NCBI GenBank assembly: GCA_964019415.1
Contig: OZ025871.1
Span: forward strand, 11,170,936 to 11,234,935
Origin: Ianthella basta
Taxonomy: Eukaryota; Porifera; Demospongiae; Verongiida; Ianthellidae
DNA: 64,000 nucleotides
Reading direction: 5' to 3'
Notes under the pieces: generated by a model
Told to the model about the DNA's origin: nothing
What the model saw: the letters and a program-made list of their open reading frames with translations, nothing else
Database searches by the model: none
Program-made: the position numbers and the translations under genes
Shown here: piece by piece, positions 1 through 11,689 of the stretch
Layout of the letters: each line of letters starts with the position of its first letter
Position numbering within the stretch: the stretch's first letter is position 1

Positions 1-164
1 CATTTTTAGCAGAGTATGTGGATGGAGATATCCTAGCCAGTTGTGATCTACAGTCCTTAGAAGAACTTGGTGTGACAAGTCGTGTTCAGCAGATTTGCCT
101 TACAAAGCTGATAGATGGGACACATCCTGCCTCTACATTCATGAACAAATGGTTTGTAGTATAA
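1..164 (+). CDS. 3' end of a CABIT-SAM-type gene (SAM domain C-terminus)
   Basis: The window opens inside a reading frame (first full codon at base 3) that ends with TAA at 162-164. The 53 visible residues contain FLAEYVDGDILASCD, then ELGVTSRVQQ and LIDGTHPA. They match the last helices of the SAM domain of the complete gene at 984-2501, which has FLAEHIDGDILACCD and ELGVTSHIQQ. It is therefore the tail of a neighbouring paralogue in the same orientation, with the rest outside the window. The tail residues after the SAM domain differ from the neighbour, so this is a separate gene and not a recent exact copy. Homology is seen directly; the CABIT part is only inferred. Confidence 0.8.
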   Translation, partial: FLAEYVDGDILASCDLQSLEELGVTSRVQQICLTKLIDGTHPASTFMNKWFVV

Positions 165-983
165 TTGCATTTGCATGTACGTTGGCATATTTTCGAACTT
201 GTTCCAATGCAGCACCACATTGTAGCATATTTTACTGACTATGAGAATGAATCCTATATACTATATAGTGTGTTATCATTATTCATTTGTAACATGTTAA
301 AGGCTTGTTTTAGTAAATATCAAAGCATGCACTTTGGATTGTAATGGTAATAATTGTAGTATCTGTTCTTTGCAAAATAACGTAACTGGTAATATGAAAC
401 AAGTACAAACTATATACAGAGTAACCGCAGAGAACTTTATTTAATGTGCATGGACTGCTGTAGAATGGGGTTTTCACAATTAATGCTATAACTATATAGA
501 AAGTGTTTCGAATAATTTTAATTATAAGCTATATCAACATTACTGGGACTCCCATGCACACACCAATGCAAAACAGTGCTCTGCATGCCCCAGTCGTGGC
601 CAGTTCAAATTTATATATATATACAAAGAAGTGAATAAGAGCAAGATTGCATTCACACTAGTGTTTATCTAAGAGAACCTGCAAATGTACACCGTGCTCT
701 ATTTTCATGTATTGCACTTGCAAAGTCACCTTAAAAGGAATGCTAGTCTGCCTTTCTTCCACTGCTACAGACCTAACAGCAAGATAAATGACCCAGAGTA
801 CTAGGAAGCCAGGCAAAGTAGGCATGCAGTGGCGGTTCACACTTGCAAGCACATGACGCCACGGAATATGACGTGCTTTGTAATAAAGCCCGCCACGCGC
901 CGAAATAAAATGGCCGTTGGCGCGCTCGTTCATACACACTTTTATATTACAGGTGTACACGTGAGTACAGTGGACAGAGGACA
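165..983. other. intergenic, AT-rich; probable promoter of the next gene at its 3' end
   Basis: About 0.8 kb without a convincing gene. The last 130 bases are GC-richer (cgccacgcgccg near 891-902) and are followed by a TATA-like acttttatatt near 938-948, about 40 bases before the ATG of the next gene. I infer a core promoter there. The rest is AT-rich sequence with no recognised feature. Confidence 0.4.
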
Positions 984-2501
984 ATGACTGAATCAATGGG
1001 TGATTACCGTTCTGTTGGAGCATCGGAGTCTCTTCAGAAATTTGCGCATGACTGCACCTCCCACAGCTTTCCCTTTTATGTATCCATTCGAAAGAAGGGT
1101 TTCAATCTGAAGGGTTCGCAACATTTGCTCTATGTTCATGAAAGAAAGAAGATCGCCTTTGCTGTGTGCGTGAGCGACAAGAATCAATTTGCCTACACTG
1201 TACCCGTAGGGAAGGAATCTGGTCGCCGTCTACTGCCAATAGCACGAACTCCCAACCCTGCGGCCATCTTCCCAAGCGAACTCTTATCGCGTAAGACGGT
1301 TCTTCCGGTTCCCAGCATCTTGCTTGTGAAGAAGAGTTTTGTGGCTGCTACGAAGGGAAAGGGTCCCGGCACCGTAGCACTTAAGGAGGGCGATTTGCTG
1401 TTTCCCCAAGAGATCAAGAACAAGAAGAAGGCGACCGCTTACTTGCTGGCGGTGACAGAAAAGGGTCATGAAGTTATCATTGATCTCAAGTGTCCGGGGA
1501 GTTTCAGCGTCTCCTTTGGACCAGACTTCGACTTGATAAACATTCTGTTGACTTATAAGTCGATCATCAAACTGCCAGTGGAGGTGTCCATCTGTCAGGG
1601 CAGCGCTGGTGAACTTGAGAGTATTGCCCTGCTTCTGGGAATCCAAGAAGAATTGGCATTGTGTGGCGTTATGACTGGTGAGCTTGGAGAACAGAAAGGA
1701 AAGATCCAGTTTATGTACAAGGCCAATGTACCCACAATCCTTTCTTACACCGCACAGAAGATGGTACCTAGAGATCCCACCTCAAAGACAGCAATGAAGT
1801 TGAAAACCAACTATGAGAAAGCTGTGAAAGGACAACGAGCAGAAGACGCATGCACATACGATGACCCATTCCTGGATCACTACGAGACTGTAGACATGGA
1901 ACTGACGTCTAATCCTGCTTATGGTATAGTAGCAGCAGCCAATGTTGTCACTGCAGAGCGGCCTTCTGTAAAGCGTGAAGGATCACATCAAGTACGTGTT
2001 GTGAGTAATTGCAGACCAGCCCCACAAGAAGCCATCCTTCATAAACCAGCAGCAAGAATGCCACTGTTTGATGCTTCTGCTAAAAACAGTGCAGTAGGGA
2101 AGCAGCCAAAATCCCAATCACCTCGGGAAGTGCATACAAATTCTACATCTGAAGATTTGAGATGCGCACATGTTCCAATGAATTTCAAGGTGCCAGTCGC
2201 TGATAAATTGCCCCGTGAACAACACCCAGAAGCTGATGTGCAAAGCCACGAATCACTGTCCCGTGACAAGAATGTGGCATTCCTAAGGTCTCTAGGCATC
2301 GAGATGATTCAAAGGCTTCTTGTTGGGATGCATCTTTCAGAACATAGAGACAGGTTCCTAGCAGAGCATATCGATGGGGACATTCTAGCATGCTGCGATT
2401 CTGATTGCTTGCATGAACTTGGTGTGACAAGTCACATTCAGCAACTACGTCTTGCAAAGCTGATTGATGGGACTCACTCTGCTGTAAAGTTCCTGAACTG
2501 A
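984..2501 (+). CDS. CABIT-SAM adaptor protein, divergent + strand member
   Basis: Single-exon gene of 505 residues starting at ATG 984 in a good context (gacaATGA). Residues about 20-240 form a divergent CABIT-like region. The order FYVSIRKKG, a VPVGKES-type strand and CPGSFSVSFG corresponds to LPCLVKV, PV.T and CKGRFSVLA in the minus-strand paralogues. A linker of about 190 residues carries tyrosine motifs (YDDPF, DHYETVD, SNPAYGIV). A SAM domain fills residues about 430-497 (LLVGMHLSEHRDRF, DGDILACC, LHELGVTSHI). Unlike the other array genes it has no Pro-rich N-terminus. CABIT plus C-terminal SAM is the architecture of GAREM, an adaptor that links receptor tyrosine kinases to GRB2, SHP2 and ERK, so a cytoplasmic adaptor role is likely but inferred. 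It lies downstream of a paralogue fragment in the same orientation, and all other complete members are on the opposite strand. Confidence 0.85.
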   Translation: MTESMGDYRSVGASESLQKFAHDCTSHSFPFYVSIRKKGFNLKGSQHLLYVHERKKIAFAVCVSDKNQFAYTVPVGKESGRRLLPIARTPNPAAIFPSELLSRKTVLPVPSILLVKKSFVAATKGKGPGTVALKEGDLLFPQEIKNKKKATAYLLAVTEKGHEVIIDLKCPGSFSVSFGPDFDLINILLTYKSIIKLPVEVSICQGSAGELESIALLLGIQEELALCGVMTGELGEQKGKIQFMYKANVPTILSYTAQKMVPRDPTSKTAMKLKTNYEKAVKGQRAEDACTYDDPFLDHYETVDMELTSNPAYGIVAAANVVTAERPSVKREGSHQVRVVSNCRPAPQEAILHKPAARMPLFDASAKNSAVGKQPKSQSPREVHTNSTSEDLRCAHVPMNFKVPVADKLPREQHPEADVQSHESLSRDKNVAFLRSLGIEMIQRLLVGMHLSEHRDRFLAEHIDGDILACCDSDCLHELGVTSHIQQLRLAKLIDGTHSAVKFLN

Positions 2502-2844
2502 TGAATCCGTAGAAGAGGCTATGCACATCAACCTATAACTTGATAAGGCTGCACTGCAGAATTATACATGTAATAATTATAGTGTTTCACTGTATTATGA
2601 TGTATAGCATGTATGCCATTTATGTTTACTATGCTATAACCACAGCCACCTATTAGTTATTGCCAGTACAGTGCATAAAAGTTAATGAACGGAAACTAAT
2701 GTTTCATGATAATGAATTCTATAAAAGTATACTTAATATGAAGCTGGGATAGGTGGAGTCAACACGCCTAGGGAAGTAATATATTGTTTTAATATAAACT
2801 GTATTCAATGTATAATATAGCTCAAGATCTGTGCTACACTGTAC

Positions 2845-3130
2845 ATTGGTGCACTAGCTGTTGACCCACATGGAATCCCCACACTCCACTGCAGTGGGAA
2901 TCATGTGCACATAATTTATGCATCCCATTCCACAGCTGTACCCACGACTGGTACAAGATGAGTGCAATGACAACAACACTATGAGTTGACTGGCACTGGT
3001 TGGTAGGCGATGCACACCTTGTAGAGTATATTGGTGCACTAGCTGTCGACCCACATGGAATCCCCACATACACTCCACTGCAGTGGGAACCCTGTGTGTG
3101 CACATATATATGCATCCCACTCCACACGCG
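2845..3130. repeat. local tandem duplication (about 184 bp apart)
   Basis: A block beginning ttggtgcactagctg at about 2845 recurs at about 3029 and includes the words cccacatggaatccccaca and ctccactgcagtggga. Related words (cgactggtacaagatgagtg) also occur at about 3723, 5194 and, inverted, at about 8540. This ties the stretch to the larger three-copy duplication between 3.4 and 8.6 kb. No coding function seen. Confidence 0.6.
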
Positions 3131-3381
3131 TATGGCCAAGAATCATTAAATATTGTAACACTCATGATAGGTGTATAACTCCATGTATGATGCAATACTG
3201 GCAGTACTACAGCAGGTGTCGAAATGCATGTAAGGGTTTACCAAAGGAGAGAGTATGTGAGAATAATCAGACCCAAGCTAATGAAACAGACACACTTTCC
3301 TCTATAATACATTTCTACTGTGTGCACTGGATGCACTAGCTGCCCTCACTGCATGCCTCCCACCACTTCTTGGAGATGCAA

Positions 3382-3483
3382 TTATGCAATTAGACTAGAC
3401 TTTGCCCCAAGGTTGGCACCCAGAGCTGCAAGGTACATAGCACCAGCTCCTAGGAACAGGAAGAGAAGAAGAGCTGTGCTCAT
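3382..3483 (-). pseudogene. signal-peptide exon, copy C (decayed)
   Basis: From an ATG at 3483 the minus strand reads MSTALLLFLFLGAGAMYLAA and then stops after 33 residues. The first 20 residues are a typical signal peptide and align with the exons at 4166-4288 and 7398-7512. Unlike the copy at 7398-7512 it has no GTAAG donor at the matching place and runs into a stop, so it is probably a broken copy of the same small secreted-protein gene. A short functional peptide cannot be ruled out. Confidence 0.4.
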
Positions 3484-3847
3484 TGCAGATCTTGGCCTCT
3501 GAAGACACACATACACTATATATAGAGAGAGAGTCTAAAAGCAATTGATCCCTTGTCAATTTAGATTCTTGCATAGTTATGACTCAATCTGGAAGGCTGC
3601 ATGAGTATTGGATCATATACATACTCCTGTAGGTTGTGTGTTGGCCATTAAACTAATTGCCTGTCCATGCTCAATGTAGTAGGAATCTTGTGTGAGTACT
3701 CCACTCCACACGGCTGCACCCACGACTGGTACAAGATGAGTGCAATTGCCACAAACACCATGAGTTCACTGGCACTGGTTGGGATGCATGCGGTGCACAA
3801 CTTACAGAGTTGAAACTAGGTCCTTTGTCTAATGTACAGCAATGATT

Positions 3848-3954
<107 letters not shown>

Positions 3955-4165
3955 CCACTCTCTCCTCTACGAACAACAGCTGTTTCATCCTATTTGTCAT
4001 TCTTACACAGCATGTTCCCAGACATGTACTGCATGAAGCTGAAAATGGTTCAATAAACCATTTAAAGGAGATCGCAATTTATTTATGAAACCAGTGAAAT
4101 TTAGGGACAAACTTCATTTTATACACACCACAATTCTACTGTGTCACAGGATTCACTAGCTGAAC

Positions 4166-4288
4166 TCAGTGCCACCACCCACCACTACTGGCAGGTCCAG
4201 TTGCACTAGACTGTGCCCCAAGGCGGGGACCCAGAGCTCCAAGGTACACAACTCCAAGGAGCAAGAAGAGAACAAGTGTTGTTGTCAT
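4166..4288 (-). pseudogene. signal-peptide exon, copy B (decayed)
   Basis: ATG at 4288 opens MTTTLVLFLLLGVVYLGALG followed by PRLGAQSSATGPASSGG and a stop after 40 residues. The first 19 residues are a hydrophobic leader homologous to copy A (7398-7512) and copy C (3382-3483). The splice donor seen in copy A is not conserved here, so the copy is probably not able to make the same spliced product. Its upstream flank (about 4400-5340) is duplicated at about 7690-8640, which shows that the gene was copied together with its surroundings. Confidence 0.4.
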
Positions 4289-4399
4289 TCCAGGTCTTGG
4301 TCTCTGCAGACACGTCAAGTTAATGAGTCTCAAGACATTTATTTGATCGTATGATCCTTCATCACTTCATATATTCTAAAATTATTTTATGCAACATAG

Positions 4400-5340
4400 A
4401 CTGAAGAGCTGTAAGAGTATTGGCTCCTGTAATAAGGGTAAAGGTGATAAAATAAATGCCCCAAAACATTGACTATATAGACTGCTTCAATCTTATGATG
4501 CCCATGCATTTCATGACATGTTAATTGGGAAACCATCTTCTATACCAGTCTAACCATCCATCTAGCCACTCATCTAACCACTCATCTAACCACTCTTTTG
4601 TTACTTGTCTAGTTAACCAGCTGCCTAGCCTCCTGTCCAACCACTTGTCTAACCTTCTTTTAGCTACCTGTCTATAGCCACCCATCTACTTAGCTCCATT
4701 TACTTTCACTGTCTCACAAGCACAGCATGTTCACTCGCAGACATTAACTGTAGAAGAACAATTTGATTGTAAAAGTCCATCGGTCTTACAGTAACTGGTT
4801 TGGCTCTTGCAATGTGGAACACTTGTCGCAAGAGCCAAACCAGTTACTGAAAGACAGATGGACTTTACAATCAAGTTGTTCTTCTACAGTTTATTGCATA
4901 TAATTATCGTGTCTGTGTGAGTATGACAAGTACCACCTCTTTTCATCCTGTACTCCTGCTGTACGTTATGTTGGCCTTTAGATAGTCTGGCTTTCTAGAT
5001 TGTCCAATGTATACACCACAGGCCTCTCTACATTTATGTGAACAGTTTCATGCCAACTGGGCATTGATGTGGAATGGTCTAGCTAGCCAGACTAGCTATA
5101 GCCTTTAAACTAATCAGCACTAATTGCCTGCATGCCCACACTCAATGTAGTAGGAATCTTGTGTGGGTACTCCACTCCACACGACTGCACACACGACTGG
5201 TACAAGATGAGTGCAGTTGGCACTAACTCTATGAGTTGACTGGTACTGATTTAGGATGTGGTATACACACCTTACAGAATAGCTAGCCACTATATCCATT
5301 GTCTAATGTACCTATACCATTGAGTGCACACAGACACACA
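4400..5340. repeat. segmental duplication, counterpart of 7690-8640
   Basis: Long collinear similarity with 7690-8640: both contain gactgcttcaatcttat, catgcatttcatgacatg, a run of ctaaccactcatctagccact words, the hairpin of 4747-4890 (only half kept at about 7909) and the ccagactag...gcctgcatgcc region. No gene seen inside. It is the upstream flank of the signal-peptide exon copies. Confidence 0.7.
4747..4890. repeat. hairpin element, 63-bp arms
   Basis: Bases 4747-4810 (actgtagaagaacaatttga onward) are the imperfect reverse complement of 4828-4890, with a loop of about 17 bases. A related sequence at about 7906-7985 keeps only one arm. The shape suits a small foldback or MITE-like element; no transposase is nearby. 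Confidence 0.8.
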
Positions 5341-5663
5341 CACACGCACACACACGCACTTCGGATGCACTCGTGGCGTTTTAATAGATGAAGTTGTGTA
5401 GGGTTCAATTGATCACTTAATTCAATGGAGATCATTAGATTGCCAGCAAAGTAAGACCTAGTAAATAGCAGCTGATCTAGTAAGACTATTTGAGTAATGA
5501 AAGGCTTAGCAGTTTCTATTCCATAGCTAATTCTATTCAAAGTTGTATTGTTATGAGTGCTTGATCTCCATTCTGCCAGCTACAGGTTATGGCCTGAGCT
5601 CACTCCTCGCTACTTGGTACTGGGCTGCAGGGATGTGTATAGAGGGGGAGGAAGGAAAGCGAC

Positions 5664-5827
5664 TCAACGAACATCACAGGGCATGGCAAGTGCATACACT
5701 GACCAAGGAGTGCAGGTCTGTGTCGCAAAGTCCTCGTATGAAAGCCCATTCCCCTCATAGCAGCAGCTTTCTATGGTGCTTGGCCATAGCACAATTCCTG
5801 TGCAGCCTTCACCAGTGTAGCAGTAAA
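5664..5827 (-). CDS. Cys-rich extracellular-type exon, copy 2 (putative)
   Basis: On the minus strand a sequence ending caatgcag (acceptor-like) is followed by VYCYTGEGCTGIVLWPST, ESCCYEGNGLSYEDF and TQTCTPWSVYALAM before a stop. The exon at 5995-6158 is a clear paralogue with the same cysteine spacing (C-x5-C-x11-CC-x14-C). A donor-like ttggtcagtg at 5704/5703 would make a 124-bp exon, the same in both copies. Without that donor the frame runs to the stop at 5664. The CCxxGxGLSY arrangement suggests an extracellular domain; I cannot name the family. It probably belongs to the gene started by the signal-peptide exon at 7398-7512. Confidence 0.4.
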
Positions 5828-5994
5828 CTGCATTGAGCAGACCGTTCAGAGGAGACGCTAAAGTATTGGTGCATTCACACACATTTGCTGCTGATTGCAT
5901 TTAGAATGTGACTGTACTCACCGCGTGGATCAGGTTCAGATGTCGGGCTGCAGAAATAAAGCAAGAATTAAAGGAAGGAAAGGAAGCATGCAGT

Positions 5995-6158
5995 TCAATG
6001 AACATCATGGGACATGTCAATTGCATACACTGACCAATTATAGCATTTCTGAGTGACAAAGCCAATGTATGAAAGCCCATCTCCTCCATAGCAGCAGCTT
6101 TCAAGGGTGCTTGGCCAAAGCTCAATTCCTGTGCAGTCTGCACCACTGATGCAGTAAA
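5995..6158 (-). CDS. Cys-rich extracellular-type exon, copy 1 (putative)
   Basis: After an acceptor-like cccaatgcag the minus strand encodes VYCISGADCTGIELWPST, ESCCYGGDGLSYIGF and TQKCYNWSVYAIDM and then stops at 5995. An alternative end is a donor-like attggtcagtg after base 6035, giving a 124-bp exon. The incoming phase (two bases needed to finish the first codon) fits the phase-1 donor of the signal-peptide exon at 7398-7512. The two together would encode a short secreted Cys-rich protein. The paralogous exon at 5664-5827 has the same boundaries. Splice sites are read by eye and expression is unknown. Confidence 0.45.
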
Positions 6159-7397
6159 CTGCATTGGGCAGACAAGAGGAGAACCAGTGAAGTAGGTACA
6201 TGCATGCACATTTGCTGATTACAGTAGAATATGCCTGTACTCACTGCGTGAATCACTGTCCGGCAGCAAGTTGAGAGTTGCAGTTGCAGGGATGTGAATA
6301 GGTAAGACGGATTGAAGGAAATTTAAAACTGCATGTACTCAGGGACACCATTAACTACTCATTCGTATATACAATGCACTAACCAGGGATAGCACTGTAG
6401 TGAGATAAAACTGAAGAATGCAGCCCCTTCGCTCAGAATGCAACACTGGTCATAGGTGGTTTCCATGTAAGTGCAAAATTTACAGGTGCTGTCACAGCAC
6501 GCACCTGAATGTCAGAGTGACCCAGAAGAGAGAGCATGATTGTAGAGAAAATGAAGACCCATTGGTAAACTAATGAAATGGATAAATAAGACCCAAACTA
6601 ATGAATTGGACACACATAACACAATTCCATGATCTCAACACCATTGTTAAGACGTTCCTCTCCGGAGCACATATACAGATCCTATCTGTGCTGAAACCCA
6701 CGGGTCGCTGTTGCTCGGTTGGTAAACATCCTGATGGTGTCATCATTGCTCTCTGGTAGGTGGGCCAAATTCTTGTCTGGGACGATAGAATAGAGGTTCA
6801 TTACCACGTCCATTATAGATAGGGGAGATGATTTTGAGCGTAATGAGCGTCTTGTCTGGGACGTTGCCTGCCTGGACACTTTTGCGATGTCCCATGCATG
6901 TGTCGTTGACAACAAGGGAGGCGGGGACATTGGCCACATTAGCTGAGGTGAAGAAGAGCAACAAGTACGAATAGCTGGCCTGGACCCATCATGTAGCTCT
7001 ACTCGCAATTGAGACTTCAGGTGTTTGGCGCAGGGACCCAAGAGTTTGTGACAGAGGTTGGCAAATGGCTTATCCAGGTGTTGGGAGATCCATTTGCCAG
7101 ATTCCACATGATTAAAAAAATCTTTTATTACTATTCTGTCACATAGTGTTAATTAATTGGTTTAGTATTTTAGAATGAATTCTTTTAACTAGCACTAGTC
7201 TAAGTACAGATTTTGTGCACATGTCCAACATTATTATATATAATGTGTATTTCATAGGTTTTCAACAACTCACTCCTATTGTATTGTGCAGTTCATAAGC
7301 AATACCCTACGGTAAATCTACACAACTCCACTGTGTCCCAGCTTGCACCAGCTGTTCTTTATGGTGCAGACAACCTGACCTCAGTGTCACCACTTAC

Positions 7398-7512
7398 CTT
7401 TTGCAAATGGATCTCCTTTTGCAGTTGTCTGTGCCTTAAGGCTGGCACCTGGAGCTGCAAGGGACACAGCTGCAGCTCCAAGGAGCAAGAAGAGAAGAAG
7501 TGCTGTGTTCAT
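7398..7512 (-). CDS. signal-peptide exon of a putative small secreted protein (copy A)
   Basis: ATG at 7512 opens MNTALLLFLLLGAAAVSLAA followed by PGASLKAQTTAKGDPFAK, a textbook signal peptide with an AAP-type cleavage region. The reading frame is closed by a strong splice donor (AAAAG|GTAAGTG at 7398/7397) in phase 1. The next minus-strand exons with a matching acceptor phase are the Cys-rich exons at 5995-6158 and 5664-5827. I infer a small secreted Cys-rich protein with one long intron (about 1.2 kb). Copies B and C (4166-4288, 3382-3483) keep the leader but not the donor. Without a transcript the exon linkage stays a hypothesis. Confidence 0.5.
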
Positions 7513-7689
7513 TGTAGTCTTTCTCTCTGAAGACAAGCTGAGTCAGTGAATTTGAAGATGAATGATCTTGCCACCTCTTGTTGACTGAAGAGCCGTATGA
7601 GAATTGAGTGAGCAGTGGTCCTTTTATAGGCACTGCCTGGACTCAGGTGAGGTGTTGCATGTTGTCAATGGGAAATATTGAATAGTGTA

Positions 7690-8640
<951 letters not shown>

Positions 8641-8936
8641 GGCTCAACTAATCATTTATTGGAGATCAGTTAATTGCTAGCAAAGTATAATTATAAGACC
8701 TAGCACAAATGGCAACTGCAGCTCACTATATAGCTCTCTAATCCTATTTCCAGTTACAAGGGCTTGATCTCCATTTTTCTACTGCATGGTTGTACCCTGG
8801 GTTCATTGCATCAAATAATTTGGAGGAAATGTCACGCTTGAGTCTATATAGAGTGTGCCTCTAATAATCACCAAGTCTGGGACACCAACTGTACTTGAAA
8901 CACAAACTCAAACTGTACAATCCAGTCATGTGGTGC

Positions 8937-9110
8937 CCATACGGCAATAAGTACTAATGATAAGTGCAGTACCCATGGCAACAAGTAAATACTTTAGATG
9001 TGTGCCCATGGCAACAAGTACTAAAGATAAGTGCAGTACTGGTACCCATGGCAACAAGTATATACTTTAGGTGTGTGCCCATGGCAGCAAGTACTATAGG
9101 TGAGTGTGTG
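8937..9110. repeat. minisatellite, five units of 33-40 bp
   Basis: Five successive units begin cccatggcaacaagta or a close variant (cccatacggcaataagta, cccatggcagcaagta) and alternate between two spacers, one with gataagtgcagta and one with actttaggtgtgtg. No coding role seen. Confidence 0.75.
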
Positions 9111-9300
9111 TGCTTGGTATTTGTGCACACAATGTATAGTAGCTGTGTACTTGAATAACGTCAAGTAAGTGGCAGTAATTATAATTGTGAAGCCTGTATG
9201 TGCGGGAATGTGCTAGAAGGAATGTATCTAGGCCATAGACTCAACCGTTCCAGCCTGCCCTTGGCGGCTCCTCTTCCATCTCAAAGGCAAGTGGAATCAC

Positions 9301-9437
9301 CTAGTTTGCCTCATCTTCTTTAGCCTGGCTTATTTTGTCGCATGCAGTTCTCTCCAAGGATATGAAGGTGTTCTGATCTTTCTTCATGCACACTCCAGCT
9401 CTGCCGAACATCAATCTGTCAGTGCCAGCACATGGTG
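9301..9437 (-). CDS. possible Cys-containing terminal exon
   Basis: The minus strand from about 9437 reads APCAGTDRLMFGRAGVC, then MKKDQNTFISLERTACDKI, then SQAKEDEAN and a stop at 9301-9303. It is preceded by attatag, which could be an acceptor of the same phase class as the Cys-rich exons at 5.7-6.2 kb. The order of residues (C, a LMFG turn, C, a later C followed by acidic residues) is vaguely like the start of a C-type-lectin-like domain, but this is too short to call. Reported as a possible exon only. Confidence 0.2.
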
Positions 9438-9649
9438 CTATAATATAGACCTTGCCTCAATGTGCTCATCACTCAAGCATCAATAACACCATGTAGCTTC
9501 TATAACGTCACATGTACGTTGGCAGTAGTTATAGCTGCATGTGCAAACCTTTGGTCATTGGCATCTGTTTCTTCTACATAATATATATGAAGTACCAAAA
9601 GCATGCGTGGGTAGCTACTACACTACTGAATTATAGATGATCCATGCAG

Positions 9650-9835
9650 TGAAACCTGTCTAAGACAGCCACCGGTGCTGTGGGTTCTAACTGACCTTTT
9701 TAGAGAGGTGGCTGCATCCTCTAAGTATACAGAGGTAGTTCACACTATCCTTCAGTGCATGCCATTTGAATTTCGGGCCAGATAGGCTGGCTGTTTTAGA
9801 GAGGAGGCTGCCTAACAGTGATCATTTTAAACAGC
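9650..9835. repeat. short interspersed repeat, 'aacctgtctaagacagccac' family
   Basis: Begins cagtgaaacctgtctaagac and contains agaggtggctgcatcc, cagaggta and ggctgttttagagagg. Related copies lie at about 22927, 27321, 36122, 39974 and 43305. The best-preserved copy (36122-36300) has imperfect terminal inverted repeats of about 20 bp, which suggests a MITE. Confidence 0.6.
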
Positions 9836-10281
9836 TTCCATGTAGCATGATAAAGCAGGAACACACTGATCATGATGCTCAGTAACTGTTGAACTGATTA
9901 TATGCTGTACTGAGCAAGAATGTACAGGTGTTCATGCACATTCATCAACATATTATGCGTAACATATAACATATATCACAAATGAGCAGAGTTATGATGA
10001 ACACTGTATTCTCTACCGTTGACATAGCCAATTGAAATTGCAAACTTGTTACTGTTATTTTGTGATACAGGGCTGCTAACCCTGTGGTACATTCCCGCCT
10101 TCGCAAAAATTATCACTATCAAACCCATATAGCCACACAATGTCAAACAGAACATAAATTTACAGTTGATCATGAAAGACCTTAATTAAACAATCAATGA
10201 TAGAATGGTCTCTCAAATTATCTGATCATATACTTTTACAGCTATTGCAACAAGATTGCAGAGAGCTACATGCATAAGGTA

Positions 10282-11301
10282 CTAGGGGTCTTTCTTGATG
10301 AATGCAGCCGACATCATTCCAAAATATGTGGGTGCAACCCGGCATAGAACACGCGCATCATAACAAGCACCTGCTTCAACCTCGGCCACCAGCATAGCAT
10401 TGAGAACACCAATCCCATAGAACCCACAGGAATACAGGGAAGCGGAGTCCTTCAACTTGCTTGCTTTTGCTAGCCATTGTTGGGCAACTTTATAAGTGCT
10501 CTTATCCCATTTGGCTGAGTGCTCTTTGGCAATGTTGACTGATTGTGTCACCTCCTCCGAAGCGATAGGGCTGCATAGCGCCCAGTGCACAAGGCTCAGA
10601 TCAAGGAGGAGTGCATCTGGAGATGCGGGTAAAGTCCACCTTGGGTCAGGGAGGTACAGCGGCACTGCGCAATCCGTCTTGTGGCCGTGGGACAGTTCGC
10701 CTCCTGCGATAAACAACACACGCTGGGGCAATTTATTCAGAAATTTTGCAATTGACGCTCCGACTTTGGGACAGTCTGACAGCGGATCCCGGTCAGTCAG
10801 TTTTGAATTGGGGCAACTGAAAATGACCACCTTCACTCCAGCACTGGTGAGATCGCGCAGGAACCACAGAGGAACGACCTCGCCCCATCGAAGCGGTGCT
10901 TCCCATACTACATCAAAGGTCACTATCCCATCGGCGGGGATATTGTCGCCCTGCAAACGTTGAAGAAACGCTTTCGCAAGGTCCACATCCAAGGCAACGT
11001 CGACGTCATACTCCGTCCAGTTGCCGCTCCATTCCGCGTTTCCTTTAGCCCTCGGGGCAAGATAAACGGAAAAACTACTCCAAAGTGAAATTCCATGCTG
11101 GGTGAGGAGGAATATAACATCTGGCCTAGTTGTTTTGGCTATTTCGGCCGCCTCACGAGTTCCTCTGAAAGCTGTACAAAAGTCTTCCTTGAGTGATTCT
11201 GTGAGAGCCTGTTTCCGTTCAGCTGCGACTGCTGAGCAGCCGTCTCCTCCATCGAATATTGCGGGTGCGTGAGGGATGAACAAGCTACTGACGATCGGCA
11301 T
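10282..11301 (-). CDS. LigB-like (class III extradiol dioxygenase family) protein, copy 1
   Basis: Single-exon gene; the best start is ATG 11301 (MPIVSSLFIPHAP), giving about 339 residues. An upstream in-frame ATG at 11418 would add 39 residues that the second copy lacks. The sequence follows the LigB-type fold of class III extradiol dioxygenases and related bacterial proteins: N-terminal IPHAP, PDVIFLLTQHG at about 60-70, APLRWGEVVPLWFLRDL near the middle, a VLFIAGGELSHGH strand, and a C-terminal CGFYGIGVLNAML. Histidines in PHAP, QHG and SHGH are candidate metal ligands. Family members use non-haem iron to open catechol-type rings, but many have no known substrate, so the reaction is not assigned. 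The tandem copy at 11690-12697 differs in QHG (PHG there) and SHGH (AHSH there). The single exon and bacterial-looking family raise the possibility of old horizontal transfer, which is inference. Confidence 0.75.
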   Translation of the reverse strand: MPIVSSLFIPHAPAIFDGGDGCSAVAAERKQALTESLKEDFCTAFRGTREAAEIAKTTRPDVIFLLTQHGISLWSSFSVYLAPRAKGNAEWSGNWTEYDVDVALDVDLAKAFLQRLQGDNIPADGIVTFDVVWEAPLRWGEVVPLWFLRDLTSAGVKVVIFSCPNSKLTDRDPLSDCPKVGASIAKFLNKLPQRVLFIAGGELSHGHKTDCAVPLYLPDPRWTLPASPDALLLDLSLVHWALCSPIASEEVTQSVNIAKEHSAKWDKSTYKVAQQWLAKASKLKDSASLYSCGFYGIGVLNAMLVAEVEAGACYDARVLCRVAPTYFGMMSAAFIKKDP

Positions 11302-11689
11302 TGCGCATGCATCCTTGCTGTGGTCGCTCCCGGCCCTAATGCGGTCACCAGTCACCACAGGAATTATGGAAGGCGTATATATGTAACCTCTTGTCACGAA
11401 AATTTTGGTCCGCGGCATAGAAAATAGTCGTTTTGGTTAAAAAGCCTTGAACGTATGAAGTTTTTGATGTTGATCACAATAGCCTGGAATGTAAGTTATA
11501 TGGCTGTGACGTTTGAGCAAGACAAAATGCAAGGCATTACAAACTCCAACTTTGGATCACATACACAGTAATTGAGCCATGAAAACATGCTGCAGCAACC
11601 GTAGCAAGACAAGAGTTGTTTTCACTCACAAAAAACATCCATTAGCTAAAATGGGGCATGTAGAAATAGTAGCATTACTACTCCTACAA
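11302..11689. other. spacer between the two LigB-like genes
   Basis: About 390 bases between the start of copy 1 and the stop of copy 2. It should hold the promoter of copy 1 and the 3' UTR of copy 2. No clear signal seen. Confidence 0.5.

Noticed and set aside
6682-7107. A 141-codon minus-strand frame and an overlapping 73-codon frame
   Set aside because: No domain, signal peptide or paralogue recognised, and the two overlapping frames look equally plausible. Not enough to call a gene.
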